Source: RUG100 sp034927505
GTDB taxonomy: Bacteria; Bacillota; Clostridia; Peptostreptococcales; Anaerovoracaceae
Assembly (NCBI GenBank): GCA_034927505.1
Contig: JAYFPY010000008.1
Coordinates: 1 to 64,000 of the forward strand
Direction of reading: 5' to 3'
Length of the DNA: 64,000 bases
Of this stretch, positions 43,044 through 51,483 are shown piece by piece (positions within the stretch are counted from its first letter, which is position 1; each line of letters opens with the position of its first letter). The position numbers and the translations under genes are program-made. The notes beneath the pieces are model-generated. The model did no database searches, was not told where the DNA came from, and saw nothing but the letters and a program-made list of their open reading frames with translations.

Positions 43044-44083
43044 TATTCTGCCTCCGGATGTTCTTTGATGTATTTTTCGTAAGCCTTGTCAAAGGCTTTT
43101 TTATCCTTCAGGAAATCCTTGTAATTCGTTGAAAATACATTTGTTCCGTTCATCTTGGAACTTGCCACAAAGTATATGTATTTCGTAGAATCCGGGTTTT
43201 TTGCTGCATCGATGGCATCTTTGCCCGGCGAGCAGATGGGACCCGGCGGCAGCCCTTTATTTTTGTACGGGTTGTAATCCGATTCCACATCTATATCGCT
43301 GTATGTAGCCCGGATCTTATCTTCTTTGTGTATATAGGATATTATCGAATCCATCTGAAGGGGCATCCCCTTCTTGATCCTGTTGTCGATCACACTGGAT
43401 ACCTTTTTCATTTCATCCGTGTTCCCGGCTTCCTTCTGTATGACAGAAGCCTTGATCACTGTTTCAAATATGTCTTTGTCGCTGCCTATGACCTGGTTGA
43501 ATCTTTTCAGCATAACATCCAGCACTTCATGGGCGTCGGCATCCACGGCCACTTCATATGTGTCCGGATACAGGAACCCTTCCAGCCTGGCGGTCCCTTC
43601 CGGCAGATATTTCATGAACGGATAATCGAACTTTCCATTTTCTATCTCATTATAGAAGTCTTTTTTATCTACGATGCCTGCGCTGTCCAGCTGTTCGGCC
43701 ATCTTATAAATAGGCTGGCCCTCCGCGACGGTGAATGTCTTGCCCGCCGTTTCTCCGGAAGCTATCACAGCGATTATTTCTCCCGTACTCATAGACTTGT
43801 TCAACGCATAAGTCCCGGCCTTGAAGTCATCGGCTTTTCCGGTCATCTTCGCTCTGAGCTTGAATGCAGCCTCGCTTTTGATAAGATTTTTTTCTTTCAG
43901 TGCCGAAGCTATGAGAGAAGATCCGGATCCCGGCTCGACGGTGACCAGCACTGCTGTTTTTTCACTTTTGTCCACAGGACTGCATGATATATAAGCTGCC
44001 GCAAAACAGATCGCAATAACTGCGATCGCTATGCCTGCAGCAGCAGCGGATCTCTTCTTTTTCTTTTTTCCGGTCTTTGTCAT
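43043..44083 (-). CDS. mltG: Endolytic transglycosylase MltG
   Basis: MltG cleaves growing glycan strands and sets their length at the membrane. A Lys-rich cytoplasmic start (TKTGKKKKKRS) and one membrane anchor (about 14-33) are followed by a LysM-like part (SLIASALKEKNLIKSEAAFKLRAKM) and the YceG domain with the catalytic Glu in VIQKEAGNTDEMKKVSSVIDNRI and PLQMDSII. I place the start at 44083 because AGGAGAATAT precedes that ATG; the frame is open from 44104. The length of 346 residues is typical. Confidence 0.92.
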   Translation of the reverse strand: MTKTGKKKKKRSAAAAGIAIAVIAICFAAAYISCSPVDKSEKTAVLVTVEPGSGSSLIASALKEKNLIKSEAAFKLRAKMTGKADDFKAGTYALNKSMSTGEIIAVIASGETAGKTFTVAEGQPIYKMAEQLDSAGIVDKKDFYNEIENGKFDYPFMKYLPEGTARLEGFLYPDTYEVAVDADAHEVLDVMLKRFNQVIGSDKDIFETVIKASVIQKEAGNTDEMKKVSSVIDNRIKKGMPLQMDSIISYIHKEDKIRATYSDIDVESDYNPYKNKGLPPGPICSPGKDAIDAAKNPDSTKYIYFVASSKMNGTNVFSTNYKDFLKDKKAFDKAYEKYIKEHPEAE

Positions 44084-44136
44084 ATATTCTCCTGAAATAA
44101 ACATACAGGGACGTTTTCACGTCCCTTGCAAATGGT

Positions 44137-44697
44137 TTATTTTGATCTTCCCAGGTAATCTCCTGTTCTTGTATCGATCTGTATAACTTCACCTTCTTCG
44201 ATGAATATAGGGACCTGTATGACAGCTCCGGTCTCAACAGTGGCCGCCTTTGTAACATTTGTAGCGGTATCTCCCTTGACTCCCGGCTCTGTTTCCGTTA
44301 CCTTCAGATCCACGAAATTCGGTGCCTCTACTATGAAAGGGGCCTCATTGTAGAATTTGATGGTCGCTTCGTCGTTTTCCCTCAGATACTTCATCGCATC
44401 TTCTACCATTTCTTCACTGATAGGGATCTGTTCATAAGTTTCTCCATCCATGAAGTAGTACAGGTCTCCGTCTGAATACAGATACTGCATCTGCTTGGTT
44501 TCGATATGTGCCTTCGGGAACTTCTGATCCGGATTGAACGCCTCTTCGCGAGTTGCTCCGGTCAAAATATTCCTGTATTTTGTTCTTACAAAAGCCGCAC
44601 CCTTGCCCGGTTTCACATGCTGAAAATCCAGGACTACATGAGGCTCTCCGTCGATCTGAAAAGTCATACCTTTTCTGAAATCACCTGCATAAATCAT
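44137..44697 (-). CDS. efp: Elongation factor P
   Basis: EF-P relieves ribosome stalling at polyproline stretches. The 186-residue protein has the three-domain length expected, with KPGKGAAFVRTK at the tip of domain I (Lys32, the residue modified in other bacteria) and the C-terminal signature GDYLG. No modification enzyme gene (epmA, ymfI) is in the window. GGAGAAATATAT precedes the ATG. It follows the M24 peptidase gene by 16 bases in the order commonly seen in Firmicutes. Confidence 0.96.
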   Translation of the reverse strand: MIYAGDFRKGMTFQIDGEPHVVLDFQHVKPGKGAAFVRTKYRNILTGATREEAFNPDQKFPKAHIETKQMQYLYSDGDLYYFMDGETYEQIPISEEMVEDAMKYLRENDEATIKFYNEAPFIVEAPNFVDLKVTETEPGVKGDTATNVTKAATVETGAVIQVPIFIEEGEVIQIDTRTGDYLGRSK

Positions 44698-44713
44698 ATA
44701 TATTTCTCCATTT

Positions 44714-45424
44714 CTATATTATTATTAAATCTTTTACGGAACGTACAGTATTTATTATACCAAAATCGGTTACTATTGCCAAGTCCTCGATTCGCACTCC
44801 GAATTTTCCCGGCAAATATATGCCCGGCTCGCAGGTCACCGCCATATCGGCTTCCAGTGTTTCATCGGTCCTTGTGTTCAGATAAGGTTTTTCATGCACC
44901 TCTCTGCCCACGCCGTGTCCTGTTCCGTGTATGTAATACTCGCCGTAACCTTCTTCTACTATGATGTCTCTGACCTTTTTGTCTACATCAAAGCACGGTA
45001 CTCCCGCCTTGATGGTCTCAAGACCTGCCAGCTGTGCCCGCAGCACGATGTCGTAGACTTTCTCCATCTCATCGGTCACATATCCCACTGCAACTGTTCT
45101 GGTCATGTCTCCGCAGTATCCGTCTACTGTTGTTCCAAAGTCCATGGTAACAAAATCACCGTCTTCTATCACTTTATCGGATGGTTCTCCGTGGGGCTGA
45201 TCGCTGCGGCTTCCACTGACGCATATGGTCGGGAAGGACAGCTTGCCGCCGCCCAGCTTTTTGAATGTGGCCTCTATCTCGTCAGCCACCTGCAGCTCTG
45301 TCATGCCTGCCCTCATGTATCCTGCGATATGCTCGAAGCAGGCATCGCCCATAGCCGAAGCCTTCATTATTTTCAAAAGTTCTTCTGCTGTTTTTATCGG
45401 TCTACTTTCCAATTCCCAACACAT
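44714..45424 (-). CDS. M24-family metallopeptidase (Xaa-Pro aminopeptidase/methionine aminopeptidase fold), catalytic domain only
   Basis: This 236-residue protein has the pita-bread catalytic fold: metal ligands Asp in VTMDFGTTVDGYCGDMTRT, His in YIHGTGHGVGREVHE, Glu in CEPGIYLPGKFGVRIED. Xaa-Pro peptidases placed before efp are usually about 350 residues with an N-terminal creatinase domain; here that domain is missing and the protein starts directly before the catalytic part. It could be a natural short form or a decayed one. The AGGAG box abuts the ATG at 45424, so the in-frame TTG at 45412 may be the real start. The 5' end overlaps ylbF by 23 bases. Confidence 0.85.
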   Translation of the reverse strand: MCWELESRPIKTAEELLKIMKASAMGDACFEHIAGYMRAGMTELQVADEIEATFKKLGGGKLSFPTICVSGSRSDQPHGEPSDKVIEDGDFVTMDFGTTVDGYCGDMTRTVAVGYVTDEMEKVYDIVLRAQLAGLETIKAGVPCFDVDKKVRDIIVEEGYGEYYIHGTGHGVGREVHEKPYLNTRTDETLEADMAVTCEPGIYLPGKFGVRIEDLAIVTDFGIINTVRSVKDLIII

Positions 45425-45734
45425 CTCCTAAAATCTTATATACATCCTGCATCATCATTCCGAATCTCATTTCGCACTGAAGGAAATCCGCAGCAGCAGG
45501 GTCCTTTGCAACTACAGCGTACAGATCCTGTACAGACTGCATCGCATCCTGTCCTACTTCCTCGCCCATCATCTGCTTTGTCTGCAGAGCCAGCTGTTTC
45601 TGATGGAAATCATCGATCACTCTTTTCAGATCCGGATCTGCATCCACCTTTTCTTTTGCAGCCGCCATCTGTTTGAATTCTTCTGATTCTCTTATAGCTT
45701 TTTCCAGGTTGTGCGCTTCATCGTATACGTTCAT
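45402..45734 (-). CDS. YlbF/YmcA-family protein
   Basis: This 110-residue, all-helical acidic protein has the YlbF-family pattern (VYDEAHNLEKAIRESEEFKQM, DPDLKRVIDDFHQKQLALQ). In Bacillus YlbF, YmcA and YaaT form a complex that modulates RNase Y and developmental regulators. Only one family member is seen here. It lies 18 bases after the RNase J gene, so an RNA-turnover role fits its context. AGGAGGCGAAAA precedes the ATG. Confidence 0.85.
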   Translation of the reverse strand: MNVYDEAHNLEKAIRESEEFKQMAAAKEKVDADPDLKRVIDDFHQKQLALQTKQMMGEEVGQDAMQSVQDLYAVVAKDPAAADFLQCEMRFGMMMQDVYKILGDVLGIGK

Positions 45735-45752
45735 TTTTCGCCTCCTTGCTTC

Positions 45753-47468
45753 TTATTTTACTTCCATGAATATAGGCAGTATCACCGGATTTCTTTCGGT
45801 CCTGCCGTATATGAATCTCCTCAGATCGTCCTTGACGGCATTCTTCATGCCGTTCCAGTCACGCTGTTTTTCTTTCTGGCATCTTTCCAGTGCCTTCTCA
45901 GTTACCTTCTGAGCCTGGTCGATCAGGTCTTCGTTTTCTCTCACATAAACGAAGCCTCTCGATACTATATCCGGCCCGGATACAACTTTTCCCGTGCTCT
46001 TGGATATGCTGGCAACTACTATTATAAGTCCGGACTCCGACAGCAGTCTTCTGTCCCTCAGCACGATATTGCCCACATCGCCTACGCCGAGGCCATCTAC
46101 CATGATGCCTTCCGCATGGGCTATATCCTTCGTTACCTTTGCCGATCTCTTTGTCAATTCCAGGCAATCTCCGTTTTCCAAAAGGAAAATGTTGTTTCTT
46201 TTCATTCCCAGATCTGCAGCCAGATCGCTGTGGGCCACCAGATGTCTGACTTCACCGTGTACAGGCATAAAGTATTTCGGTTTGATCAGCGAGTGGATCA
46301 GTTTCAGCTCTTCTGCACAGGCATGGCCCGATACATGAGTTTCAGCTATATCCGAATAGATCACTTCCGCTCCCTTTTCGATCAGCTGATTCACAACATT
46401 GGATACCAGCTTTTCATTTCCCGGTATCGGGTTGGAAGACAGTATGATCTCATCGCCTTTTTTGATCTCAATAGCTTTGTGATCCGAGCTGGCCATTCTT
46501 GAAAGGGCACTCATCGGCTCGCCCTGACTGCCTGTTGTGATTATTACCAGTTCTTTGTCGGGAATACCCCTGGTCTTTGTGATGTCCACCAGAGTTCCCT
46601 TCGGTATCTTCAAATATCCCAATTCCTGAGCCAAAGACACTACATTGAGCATGCTCCTGCCGGATACCGCAACTTTTCTCCTGTATCTGACTGCGTTGTC
46701 TATTATCTTCTGTATCCTGTGTACATTAGAAGAAAAAGTGGCTATTATTATCCTGGTCTTCGATGCTCTGAATATGGTCTCCAGTGCCTCTCCAACTCTC
46801 TTCTCCGACTTGGTGTATCCCTGCCTTATTGCATTGGTGCTGTCAGCCATCATCAGCAGCACGCCTTCCCGGCCAATTTCCGCCAACTTTCCCAGATCGA
46901 TCGGTTCGCCGTCTACCGGAGTATAGTCGATCTTGAAATCTCCGGTGTGGAAGATCTTGCCAACCGGCGTATCTATGCAGAAACATACTGAGTCTGCCAC
47001 AGAATGGGTCGTCCTTATTGCCTGGACATCAAAGCAGCCGATCTTTATGTGACTGCCTGCATCCAGTCTGTTGAGGCGGCCCGTGATCCCGTGCTCCTCA
47101 AATTTGTTCTTGATAAGCCCCAGGGGCAGCGGCGTTCCGAAAACCGGTACGTTGAATTTCTTTACCAGATACGGCACCGCGCCTATGTGGTCTTCATGAC
47201 CGTGAGTGATGAACACTCCCCTGATCTTCGCCTTGTTTTTTTCAAGATAATCGAAATCCGGTATTACTACGTCTATCCCATACATTTCGTCCTCGGGAAA
47301 AGACATGCCGCAGTCTATTATGATCATTTCTTCCTTGTACTGGAGGATCGTCATATTTTTTCCGATCTCATGAAGTCCTCCCAGAGGTATGATCTTCAGC
47401 GCCGGTTTTTCCTTTGCCGGTTTTCTCCTGCCGCTGTTGTTATTGTTATTATTATTGTTGTTTCTCAT
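45753..47468 (-). CDS. rnj: Ribonuclease J
   Basis: RNase J is a metallo-beta-lactamase/beta-CASP ribonuclease with 5'-to-3' exonuclease and endonuclease activity. Residues about 30-200 hold HGHEDHIGAVPYL (metal site), and ADSTNAIRQGYTKSEKRVGEAL and HVSGHACAEELK lie further on. The C-terminal part matches the tetramerisation domain. I place the start at the ATG at 47468 because AAAAGGA lies eight bases before it; a frame from a TTG at 47486 adds only MKRTEK. The N-terminus then begins MR followed by nine Asn codons (AAC/AAT), a trinucleotide tract outside the catalytic domain. It lies 34 bases after leuS. Confidence 0.94.
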   Translation of the reverse strand: MRNNNNNNNNNSGRRKPAKEKPALKIIPLGGLHEIGKNMTILQYKEEMIIIDCGMSFPEDEMYGIDVVIPDFDYLEKNKAKIRGVFITHGHEDHIGAVPYLVKKFNVPVFGTPLPLGLIKNKFEEHGITGRLNRLDAGSHIKIGCFDVQAIRTTHSVADSVCFCIDTPVGKIFHTGDFKIDYTPVDGEPIDLGKLAEIGREGVLLMMADSTNAIRQGYTKSEKRVGEALETIFRASKTRIIIATFSSNVHRIQKIIDNAVRYRRKVAVSGRSMLNVVSLAQELGYLKIPKGTLVDITKTRGIPDKELVIITTGSQGEPMSALSRMASSDHKAIEIKKGDEIILSSNPIPGNEKLVSNVVNQLIEKGAEVIYSDIAETHVSGHACAEELKLIHSLIKPKYFMPVHGEVRHLVAHSDLAADLGMKRNNIFLLENGDCLELTKRSAKVTKDIAHAEGIMVDGLGVGDVGNIVLRDRRLLSESGLIIVVASISKSTGKVVSGPDIVSRGFVYVRENEDLIDQAQKVTEKALERCQKEKQRDWNGMKNAVKDDLRRFIYGRTERNPVILPIFMEVK

Positions 47469-47502
47469 TTTTTCCGTCCTTTTCAACAGGCGGAACGGGT
47501 AA

Positions 47503-49971
47503 TCATTTTACTACGATATTGACTAGTTTTCCCGGAACAGCTATTACTTTTATCACGTCCCTGCCGTCCGTCAGTTCTTTTATCTTCTCTGATCCCATTG
47601 CCGCACTTTCCATTTCTTTCTTATCTGCACCGCTTGCTATTTCTATCTTGTCTTTCACTTTTCCGTTTATCTGGAGTACGATCTCAACAGTGTCCTTCAC
47701 CATGGCGCCTTCATCGTACGAAGGCCATGTCTGATCGTGGACAGATCCGTCTTTTCCGATGTACTGCCACATTTCTTCACATACATGAGGTGTGAAAGGA
47801 GCCAGCATTACTACCAGTTTCTCGACTGCTCCTCTGAACAGTTCCGGATCCGACATCTCTTCTTTATATTTATACATTTCATTGACCAGTTCCATTATCG
47901 AGCTGATCGCCGTATTGAAGTTGAATCTGATCCCGATATCATCGGAGACTTTCTTTACTGTTGTGTTGAGAACGAAGAGGAGCTCCTTGTCGGTCTTTGT
48001 TTCGGCTTTATCGCTGATCCTTCCGGTGCCGTACTCGGCGATAAAATCATATACCATTCTGTATACTCTGCCTATGAATCTGTAGCTTCCTTCTACGCCC
48101 TTGTCAGACCAGTCCAGTTCTCTTTCCGGAGGCGCTGCGAACAGTATGAACAGTCTTGCTGTATCCGCCCCGTACTTTTCGATTATCTCGGCCGGGCTGA
48201 CCACATTGCCTATAGATTTGCTCATTTTTTTGCCGTCTTTGATCACCATGCCCTGCGTGAGAAGGTTCTTGAAAGGTTCCTCGTCACTGACCAGTCCCAG
48301 ATCGTAAAAAGCCATCTGGAAAAATCTCGCATACATCAGGTGAAGTATGGCGTGTTCCACTCCGCCGATATACTGATCCACATTCATCCAGTAATCAGCT
48401 TTCTTTTTGTCCCACGGTGCTTTGTCATTCTTTGCATCGCAGTATCTGAGGAAATACCATGAAGAATCCAGGAACGTATCCATCGTATCCAGTTCCCTCT
48501 TCGCCGGTTTTCCACACTTTGGACATACAGTGTCCGCAAATGTTTTGCTGGTGGTCAGAGGAGATTCTCCCTTGCCTGTGAATTCCACATCTGTAGGCAG
48601 CAGTACAGGAAGGTTTTCTTCCTTTTCAGGCACCCATCCGCAGTCTTCGCAGTATATCATTGGTATCGGTGTTCCCCAGTATCTCTGTCTGGAGATGAGC
48701 CAGTCTCTCAGTTTGTAGTTTACAGTCTTCTTCCCTATTTTGTTTTCTTCCAGGAAGTCTATTATCTTGTCCAGAGCTTCTCTGTTGTGAAGGCCCGTAA
48801 ACTGTCCGGAATTGATCATCTTTCCGTCAGCTATGAAAGCTTCCTTCAGATCGGTCACGTCGATATTCGGATCGTCTGTATCCAGTACAGGAATTATGTC
48901 GCAGTCGAATTTCTTTGCAAAATCAAAGTCGCGCTGGTCATGAGCCGGCACTGCCATTATTGCTCCTGTTCCGTATCCCATAAGGACATAATCTGAAATG
49001 AATATCGGTATTTCCTTTTCCGTAAGAGGATTTTTGCAGTATCTGCCGGTAAACACTCCTGTTTTTTCATTGGTGGTCGATGTTCTTTCTATTTCTGAAA
49101 GATGCTGGACTTTTTCGATGTATTCCTTTGCAGCATCTTCATACTCGGTCCCTTTGATCAGTCCCTCAAGATATGGATGCTCCGGAGACATTACCATATA
49201 TGTGACTCCGAACAGAGTATCCGCTCTCGTTGTAAAAACATCCAGTTTTTTGTTGCTTCCCACTATAGGAAAGGATATCTCGGCACCGTAGCTCTTGCCG
49301 ATCCAGTTTTTCTGCATGGTCTTTACTTTGTCCGGCCATCCGTCCAGTTTATCCAGATTATCAAGGAGCCTGTCGGCGTAATCCGTTATCTTGAAATACC
49401 ACTGGGACAGATTCTTCTTTCCTACCGGCGTTTTGCATCTCTCGCATTTTCCATCCACTACCTGTTCGTTGGCCAGCACTGTCTTGCAGCTGGGACACCA
49501 GTTTACCGGATTATCTTTCTTGTAAGCCAGCCCCTTGTTGTAAAACTGGATGAATATCCACTGCATCCATCTGTAATAATCCGGTTTGCATGTGGCCACC
49601 TGCCTGTCCCAGTCATAGGACAGCCCCAGTTCTTTCAGCTGTCTGGTCATCTCATCCATATTCTCATATGTCCACTTGGCCGGCTCCACATTGTTCTTTA
49701 TGGCAGCATTTTCAGCCGGCAGGCCAAATGAGTCGTATCCCATAGGATGCAGCACGTTAAAGCCGTTCATTTTTTTGAATCTGGCCAGTACATCTCCGAT
49801 GGAGTAGTTTCTTACATGCCCCATGTGCAGTTTTCCCGAAGGATACGGAAACATTTCCAGCACATAGTATTTTTCTTTGTTTTCATCCTCCGCGACCCTG
49901 AAAGCACCTGTTTCTTCCCAGTGATCCTGCCACTTTGTTTCGATTTCTCTGAAATTATACTTGTCGTTCAT
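47503..49971 (-). CDS. leuS: Leucine--tRNA ligase
   Basis: The enzyme charges tRNA-Leu. The 822-residue class I synthetase has PYPSGKLHMGHVRNYSIGD (the HIGH motif as HMGH), an editing domain (about 225-420, including TTRADTLFGVTYMV and GTGAIMAVPAHDQRDFDFAK), a zinc-binding insert (CPSCKTVLANEQVVDGKCERC) and KMSKSIGNVVSP (KMSKS motif), then an anticodon-binding domain. It follows the yqeK-rsfS gene by 22 bases. A tRNA-Leu(CAA) gene is 10 kb upstream. No T-box leader is visible. Confidence 0.97.
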   Translation of the reverse strand: MNDKYNFREIETKWQDHWEETGAFRVAEDENKEKYYVLEMFPYPSGKLHMGHVRNYSIGDVLARFKKMNGFNVLHPMGYDSFGLPAENAAIKNNVEPAKWTYENMDEMTRQLKELGLSYDWDRQVATCKPDYYRWMQWIFIQFYNKGLAYKKDNPVNWCPSCKTVLANEQVVDGKCERCKTPVGKKNLSQWYFKITDYADRLLDNLDKLDGWPDKVKTMQKNWIGKSYGAEISFPIVGSNKKLDVFTTRADTLFGVTYMVMSPEHPYLEGLIKGTEYEDAAKEYIEKVQHLSEIERTSTTNEKTGVFTGRYCKNPLTEKEIPIFISDYVLMGYGTGAIMAVPAHDQRDFDFAKKFDCDIIPVLDTDDPNIDVTDLKEAFIADGKMINSGQFTGLHNREALDKIIDFLEENKIGKKTVNYKLRDWLISRQRYWGTPIPMIYCEDCGWVPEKEENLPVLLPTDVEFTGKGESPLTTSKTFADTVCPKCGKPAKRELDTMDTFLDSSWYFLRYCDAKNDKAPWDKKKADYWMNVDQYIGGVEHAILHLMYARFFQMAFYDLGLVSDEEPFKNLLTQGMVIKDGKKMSKSIGNVVSPAEIIEKYGADTARLFILFAAPPERELDWSDKGVEGSYRFIGRVYRMVYDFIAEYGTGRISDKAETKTDKELLFVLNTTVKKVSDDIGIRFNFNTAISSIMELVNEMYKYKEEMSDPELFRGAVEKLVVMLAPFTPHVCEEMWQYIGKDGSVHDQTWPSYDEGAMVKDTVEIVLQINGKVKDKIEIASGADKKEMESAAMGSEKIKELTDGRDVIKVIAVPGKLVNIVVK

Positions 49972-49993
49972 TTTTTCTTCGTCCTTTTCTTTA

Positions 49994-50899
49994 TTACAAA
50001 TCCACAGGGACTGTTGCGCAGTCTCCCCAGACTTTTTCGATATTGTATTTTCCCCTCATGTCTTCAGTAAGGAAATTTACTATGATATCGCCGTAATCCA
50101 TCAAGATCCATCCGGATTCTTTTTTGCCTTCGATGTTCTTTACTAAAATGCCTTCCTTTGCAAAAGCATCTTCGACTTCATCGGCCAGGGCTGCTATCTG
50201 CCTTTCCGATCCGCCGCTGGCCAGTACCATGTAATCGGCAAAAGAAGATTTCGCTCCTATATCTATGATAGTAATATCAGTTCCTTTTCTGCTGTCCGCA
50301 GCCTTAGCCGCCAGTATTGCCAAGTCTTTGCTGTTCATTTGCTCCTCCTGTTTTTTAAGATCTTTCCACGCCTGCAGCGTAAAGGGGTCCATGTATCCGC
50401 CCTGTTCTTCTATATGTTTTATCGTTCCGCTCAATGCTGCCAGGCATGCTTTGTCCAGGTCGCTGTCCGCCAGCCTTCTCAGATGGTCGACGCCGGGGTA
50501 ATCCCTTCCCGGCTCTATTGCATCAGCCAGATAGATCACCTTGTCCAGCAGTGTCATACCCGCCCTTCCGGTGGTATGATAGCTGACCGCATCAAGGATC
50601 TCTTCATCGTCGATGTTCCAGTCCCGTTCCATTGCAGCAGCAGCGATTTTTCCGTGAGCTAGATCCGCATTGTCTCTGTATTTTTTCTCTATGCCGTATC
50701 TGTCGATCAAAGCATTTATCTCGTCATTGGCGCGGCCTCTGTACAAGTCATGGAACCGTGCCGCCGTCACGGCTTTATCTGTATCCGCTCCGTATTTTTC
50801 AGCTAGAGCGACAGCCGTTCTGCAGACTCCTTCAGTATGTATCCTTCTCTTCTCTGAAAGATGCTCATCTATATACCTATTTATAGAGTCCGTGTTCAT
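49994..50899 (-). CDS. Fused YqeK-type HD phosphohydrolase and ribosome silencing factor RsfS
   Basis: This single frame of 301 residues combines two proteins usually encoded separately. Residues 1-187 are a YqeK-like HD domain (HTEGVCRTAVALAEKYGAD, ARFHDLYRG, DLAHGKIAA, SYHTTGRAGMTLLDKVIYLADAIEPGRD), the family that hydrolyses Ap4A symmetrically. Residues 188-301 are RsfS (NSKDLAILAAKAADSRKGTDITIIDI, SSFADYMVLASGGSERQIAALADEVED, GWILMDYGDIIVNFLTEDMR), which binds uL14 and keeps ribosomal subunits apart in stationary phase. An internal ATG at 50338 has a near-perfect ribosome binding site, so separate RsfS may also be made. The gene overlaps nadD by 23 bases, as yqeK does elsewhere. Confidence 0.9.
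   Translation of the reverse strand: MNTDSINRYIDEHLSEKRRIHTEGVCRTAVALAEKYGADTDKAVTAARFHDLYRGRANDEINALIDRYGIEKKYRDNADLAHGKIAAAAMERDWNIDDEEILDAVSYHTTGRAGMTLLDKVIYLADAIEPGRDYPGVDHLRRLADSDLDKACLAALSGTIKHIEEQGGYMDPFTLQAWKDLKKQEEQMNSKDLAILAAKAADSRKGTDITIIDIGAKSSFADYMVLASGGSERQIAALADEVEDAFAKEGILVKNIEGKKESGWILMDYGDIIVNFLTEDMRGKYNIEKVWGDCATVPVDL
50336..50349 (-). promoter_or_regulatory. Internal ribosome binding site and ATG for free RsfS
   Basis: On the minus strand AGGAGG is followed after five bases (AGCAA) by an in-frame ATG that begins MNSKDLAI, the normal RsfS start. This would produce a 114-residue RsfS from inside the fused frame. The yqeK frame has no stop before it. Confidence 0.75.
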
Positions 50900-51482
50900 A
50901 TATATACCTTTCGACGCCTTCCGGCACCAGATCGTTCACCGGTTCGCCGGCGATGACTCTCTTTCTTATGGCAGTGGCCGAGATGTCCAGTCTTTTGTTG
51001 TCTATGATCAGCGTTTTCGTTCCGAATTCTTTTTCGTATTCCCTGATGCATCGGCGCAGTTCCCTGCCGCCGCAGCCCGGCCTTTCTCCTACAATAAAGG
51101 AGTTCTCTTTCAGCAGTTTGTCTGCGTCCTTCCATATGCCCAGCTTCAGGTATGTATCTGTTCCTGTGATAAAATACAATTCTGCCCTGCCGCCCATATC
51201 TTTTCTTATTTTGTCCAGGGTCCTCTGCGTATAAGACACGCCTTCCATATCCATTTCAACAGTAGAAACAGTCAGACCCTTCTGATATTCAGTCGCCAGT
51301 TTCAGCATTTCGATACGGTCTTCCGCCGACGAAATATCTTTGTTCAGTTTGAACGGCTGCAGTTTTGCAGGCATCAGCATGACTTCATCCAGTCCGGCCT
51401 GCCTGAGCGCATCCATAGCCAAAGATATATGACCTCTGTGGACCGGATCGAAAGTGCCTCCGATTATTCCGATCTTTTTCAT
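50877..51482 (-). CDS. nadD: Nicotinate-nucleotide adenylyltransferase
   Basis: NadD makes deamido-NAD from nicotinate mononucleotide and ATP. The 201-residue protein has GGTFDPVHRGHISLA with the nucleotidyltransferase HxGH motif, YFITGTDTYLKLG, and the ISATAIRKR segment that holds ATP. The C-terminus is YIYEHGLY, the typical end. It starts one base after the aspS stop and overlaps yqeK-rsfS by 23 bases. Confidence 0.95.
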   Translation of the reverse strand: MKKIGIIGGTFDPVHRGHISLAMDALRQAGLDEVMLMPAKLQPFKLNKDISSAEDRIEMLKLATEYQKGLTVSTVEMDMEGVSYTQRTLDKIRKDMGGRAELYFITGTDTYLKLGIWKDADKLLKENSFIVGERPGCGGRELRRCIREYEKEFGTKTLIIDNKRLDISATAIRKRVIAGEPVNDLVPEGVERYIYEHGLYK

Positions 51483-51483
51483 T

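Noticed and set aside
47486..47503. Longer RNase J start (TTG at 47486)
   Set aside because: Its first codons are the purine-rich ribosome binding site of the ATG at 47468.
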